Source of the DNA: Moringa oleifera | Lineage: Eukaryota > Streptophyta > Magnoliopsida > Brassicales > Moringaceae | Direction: 5' to 3' | Length of the DNA stretch: 64,000 nt | NCBI GenBank assembly: GCA_021397835.1 | Contig: JAJFZO010000287.1 | Span: 126,501 to 190,500 of the forward strand | Shown here: one piece after another, positions 61,191-64,000 of the stretch | How the letters are laid out: each line of letters begins with the position of its first letter | Numbering within the stretch: position 1 is the first letter of the stretch | Program-made: the position numbers and the translations under genes | The notes under the pieces: model-generated | Database searches by the model: none | Told to the model about the DNA's origin: nothing | Seen by the model: only the letters and a program-made list of their open reading frames with translations

Positions 61191-61834
61191 TTTTTTCTGT
61201 AATCTGACTGCACTCTGCAATCCTTCCTTATTAATTGAGTATTAGTTTTCTTTTGCAAATCAATTATTTACATTTATAATTGAGTGCTCTATCAATCTGC
61301 TATAAATCCGAATGATCAAACAGTTCTGGTTTCATGCGCCGAACACTAATGACAAACTTGCTAGCTGATCCCTGGACCGGCCTCTGTTGAACAATTATGC
61401 TTTAACAATCCGATCCTTTTGATTGGACTGTTGAACTCATCCAACCTCTACAATTCGGGCCCTATTCGTGTTATCTCCTTCTTCAACTGCCCATTAGGTA
61501 ATGTTCTTCTGATAAAATTAAGGGTCTACAGGCTCATAACAAAATGATAGGTAATTATAGAAACCAAATGAGCTGGCTCTGCATTTTGTATGACTAGTAT
61601 AGACATGGATCTCTTTTAAGAACAGAAACCAAATGACTTGGCAAGTACAGAAGGACAATCAACTGCCAGAACTGATCTCACCCCCTCCCCCCCTCCCAAC
61701 CCACAATTCCCATAACAAAATTAAAAAAAAAAAAAGAAAAACAGAAAAAAAAAGAAGAAGAATCCAGCTTAAGCAATAGAAAGTGCACATTTGAAAAACA
61801 GAGGAAGAAGACAAAAGACAGAAATGTTGAGAAG

Positions 61835-62402
61835 TTACCATTCAAAACGTTCAAGCCCAAGAAAGCTATAGCTTCTGAATCCTTCCTTTGGATGGCAGAA
61901 ACTTGTTTGCTTGCTGGGTAACAATTTGTTTAGAGCACTGTCTGTTAAGATCTCAAGACCACAGGCACTGCAAAATGATTCCACATCTGATTCCTGGAAA
62001 GGCCACATGCAGCATGTAGAACTCTAATTAGATTAAACATTAAAACAATAATATACATTTCACATATTGCAGAAGAATACCTTCATCATCAATAGCTTGG
62101 ATAGCTGTGTGAGAGGATAAGGCTGAAGCTTGTATCCAGCGCTGTTTATACATGACACAGCTAGTCCTCGGACCTTACAAAACAAATGCCAGGGTGAGAT
62201 GGTTAGAAACAAATTTCACCATGCCGAATCAACAGCTACAAACTTGGACCTAACCCCAAAACTTGAAATCAATGATGGAATTGTAAAAAGCCATGAGAGA
62301 AATAAAGTGACAAACAGCACACTCCAAATTCAAAATGAAAGTCGATTTCAGGTTTCCTCAAATGTTACACAAAGCCTACACTCTCTCTCTTCCCCCTTCC
62401 CC

Positions 62403-62448
<46 letters not shown>

Positions 62449-63244
62449 AAAAAAAAAACGAATAATAACAAGAAAAGAAGAAAACAGAGGAAGGCTAACC
62501 AAAGTATTAAATAACATTAAATAAATATCCACACTATTAAATATCAACAAGGAGAGGCCAAAATCTGATTTATTTGATTACCTCGGTAATGTAACGTTCA
62601 ATAATGCAGTACTGGAGAAATGATGCTTCAGAAGCTATAGTACACAAGAAACGCTTATAATTACCCATGCGGAAAAATCTGCAGAGAAAGTAGACCAATC
62701 ATTCAGTTGAAATTTAATATACCTCTGAGGTAATGATATAATCAAAAGAAAACAAAAGGAAAAGATAAGGAATCCTTGACAAATATACCCAGAACACTAG
62801 TTCAACAGCATGCAAAATTGTTAAAATTTGCAGCTACCTTAAAACTCTCCGAGCAAAACACATTTCCTTTGACTTCATAATTGGAGAAGGCAAATAACGA
62901 AACCACAGAGAAAGTGACTCCCCCTGCAGATCAAAAATATGTAAGCTTCATGTATTTAAGAGCCAGCAAATGACTACAAATGAGGTGAAAAAACACAATC
63001 CAACAGTAATGAAAAAGAGAGCAACCATTGATTGGCTGTCAGAATCAAGATGAAGAAGCACATAAAATGAACGAAACTCAGCTTCATTCTCAAAAATAGA
63101 ACTCAAATCTCTATTTGCTTCATACAGATTATATAGAGATGTCAAAGCTTTCTTGAGCTGATCCAAGTTGAGATGAAGCATGGAAGAAGTACTTGAAGCA
63201 CCACAACTTTGGAGCCTGTGGTGGGAAATCACATGAAATTTAAC
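61835..63244 (-). CDS. SAC3C: SAC3/GANP-family protein (SAC3C-like), 3' five exons only
   Basis: Exons 63244-63026, 62923-62838, 62678-62582, 62173-62081 and 61993-61835 join in phase, ending in TAA at 61835-61837. Together they encode about 217 residues. Conserved SAC3/GANP blocks are seen in order: '[10 protein letters not shown]...[16 protein letters not shown]', '[14 protein letters not shown]', '[22 protein letters not shown]', '[13 protein letters not shown]', then '[17 protein letters not shown]' and 'SFCSACGLE', ending LGLERFEW. This is the C-terminal half of the PCI-like SAC3 domain; the start lies beyond position 64000. Yeast Sac3 and human GANP serve mRNA export in TREX-2. The plant C-type paralogue is less well known. 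No frame damage is seen. Confidence 0.88.
62404..62458. repeat. 35-base poly-C run joined to a 20-base poly-A run, in a SAC3 intron
   Basis: The C run (62404-62438) is followed directly by 20 A residues. It lies within the 62174-62581 intron of the SAC3-like gene. The same C-then-A arrangement occurs at 53.7 kb. Confidence 0.95.
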
Positions 63245-63270
63245 CTGCATGATGAAACATCCAAGCATGA

Positions 63271-63482
63271 GAAAAATAAGATAAAACTTGGCATTTCTAT
63301 CATTTAAAGCTTCTAAGGCAATAATAAATGATCACCAACGTATACATGAATGCCTCACAGCCAAATACAGAGAGGTGAAAAATAAGATAAAACTCATCAT
63401 TTATATCATTTCAAGCTTCTAAAGCAATAATGAATTATCACCAACCTATACATGCATGCCTCACAGCCAAATACAGAGAGGT
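63271..63482. repeat. Two-copy 106-base tandem duplication in a SAC3 intron
   Basis: Copies 63271-63376 and 63377-63482 both begin GAAAAATAAGATAAAACT and end CCAAATACAGAGAGGT, with only scattered differences. The duplication lies in the intron just upstream of the 63244 exon. Confidence 0.93.
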
Positions 63483-64000
63483 GAATTAGATGGTTTAAAA
63501 ATTTGAAGAGAATTAGAACCACATCTTGTGTTCTTACACATGCATGAGAACAAAATCACATTGGAAATAGCCCATTTCGATCATGTCACTACTACAAATG
63601 AGCACAATTCTTTGTTACTGTCATACATGTGGACGCAGCTTATAGTTGCCTATAATGCATTCTTTTTTACATGTGATTAAGACAGCCATCACAATCTGAG
63701 TTAGCCTTAATATTAATGTTGAATTCTCGACTCAATAGAAAATTAAACACCGAGAAACACTCTGGAAATAGCTACAGTTCAAAATGCACTTTCTTTTTTC
63801 TTTTATTGGAAATATCCAGTTTAGATCTGAACAACCTCTAACAAAAAAACAAGTTGAGGAAAAACAGAAAGTTCTAAATCCAATGAGTTCACCAAATGTT
63901 AAAACAGAAAACAGAAACAGAAGAAGAAGAAAAATGCCATAATATAATCCAAATAAGTGATTATAATTGAAGCTTTAGCAATCAGTTCATGCTTCAAATG
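63483..64000 (-). other. Probable SAC3 intron continuing past the window edge
   Basis: No SAC3 upstream block and no other conserved ORF is visible, so the intron before the 63244 exon probably continues beyond the window. Confidence 0.45.

Overview
This window looks like nuclear DNA of a flowering plant, most likely a eudicot. Its genes have introns with GT/AG borders, the intergenic DNA is very AT-rich, several families of plant LTR retrotransposons and DNA transposons are present, and every recognisable protein has its closest known relatives in plants. The species cannot be named from the sequence alone. No bacterial operon, CRISPR array, phage or convincing tRNA/rRNA gene was seen.

Layout. 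1-11.4 kb is a gene-poor transposon graveyard: a minus-strand CACTA element remnant (DUF4216 domain at about 0.6-1.1 kb, CACTA-like terminus at 3560), a second CACTA-like terminus at 8843 and a decayed coiled-coil ORF near 7.3 kb. 11.4-17.2 kb holds a complete GAMYB-type R2R3-MYB gene (+) with a long leader and an exact-looking miR159 target site. 17.3-20.8 kb holds a nine-exon receptor-like cytoplasmic kinase with a USP-like N-terminus (-), convergent with the MYB gene. 23.0-28.1 kb is a decayed Ty1/copia element with both LTRs. 29.8-35.4 kb is a ZRF1/Zuotin-type J-protein gene with two SANT domains (-), with an intronless CDS and a long leader intron. 37.4-40.8 kb is a second decayed copia element, and a 985-bp PIF/Harbinger-like element lies just 3' of it. 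41.96-47.9 kb is a gene (+) for a conserved, probably plastid, membrane protein with no visible ATG. 48.2-50.6 kb is a short third copia remnant with LTRs. 56.2-58.6 kb is a gene-reduced Ty3/gypsy remnant (-). 59.0-61.2 kb is a decayed 'putative gypsy-type transposon' ORF. 61.8-63.2 kb carries the last five exons of a SAC3-family gene (-) whose 5' part lies beyond the right edge.

The five host genes show no sign of a common pathway: they cover transcription (GAMYB), signalling (kinase), chromatin and protein folding (ZRF1), a plastid membrane protein, and mRNA export or transcription-coupled functions (SAC3). The most interesting points are the miRNA-controlled MYB, the plastid gene whose 5' end abuts nested transposons and lacks an ATG, and the long C-run/A-run tracts at 53.7 and 62.4 kb. 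I found no convincing undescribed system. Exon borders were read by eye from splice consensus, phase and family similarity.
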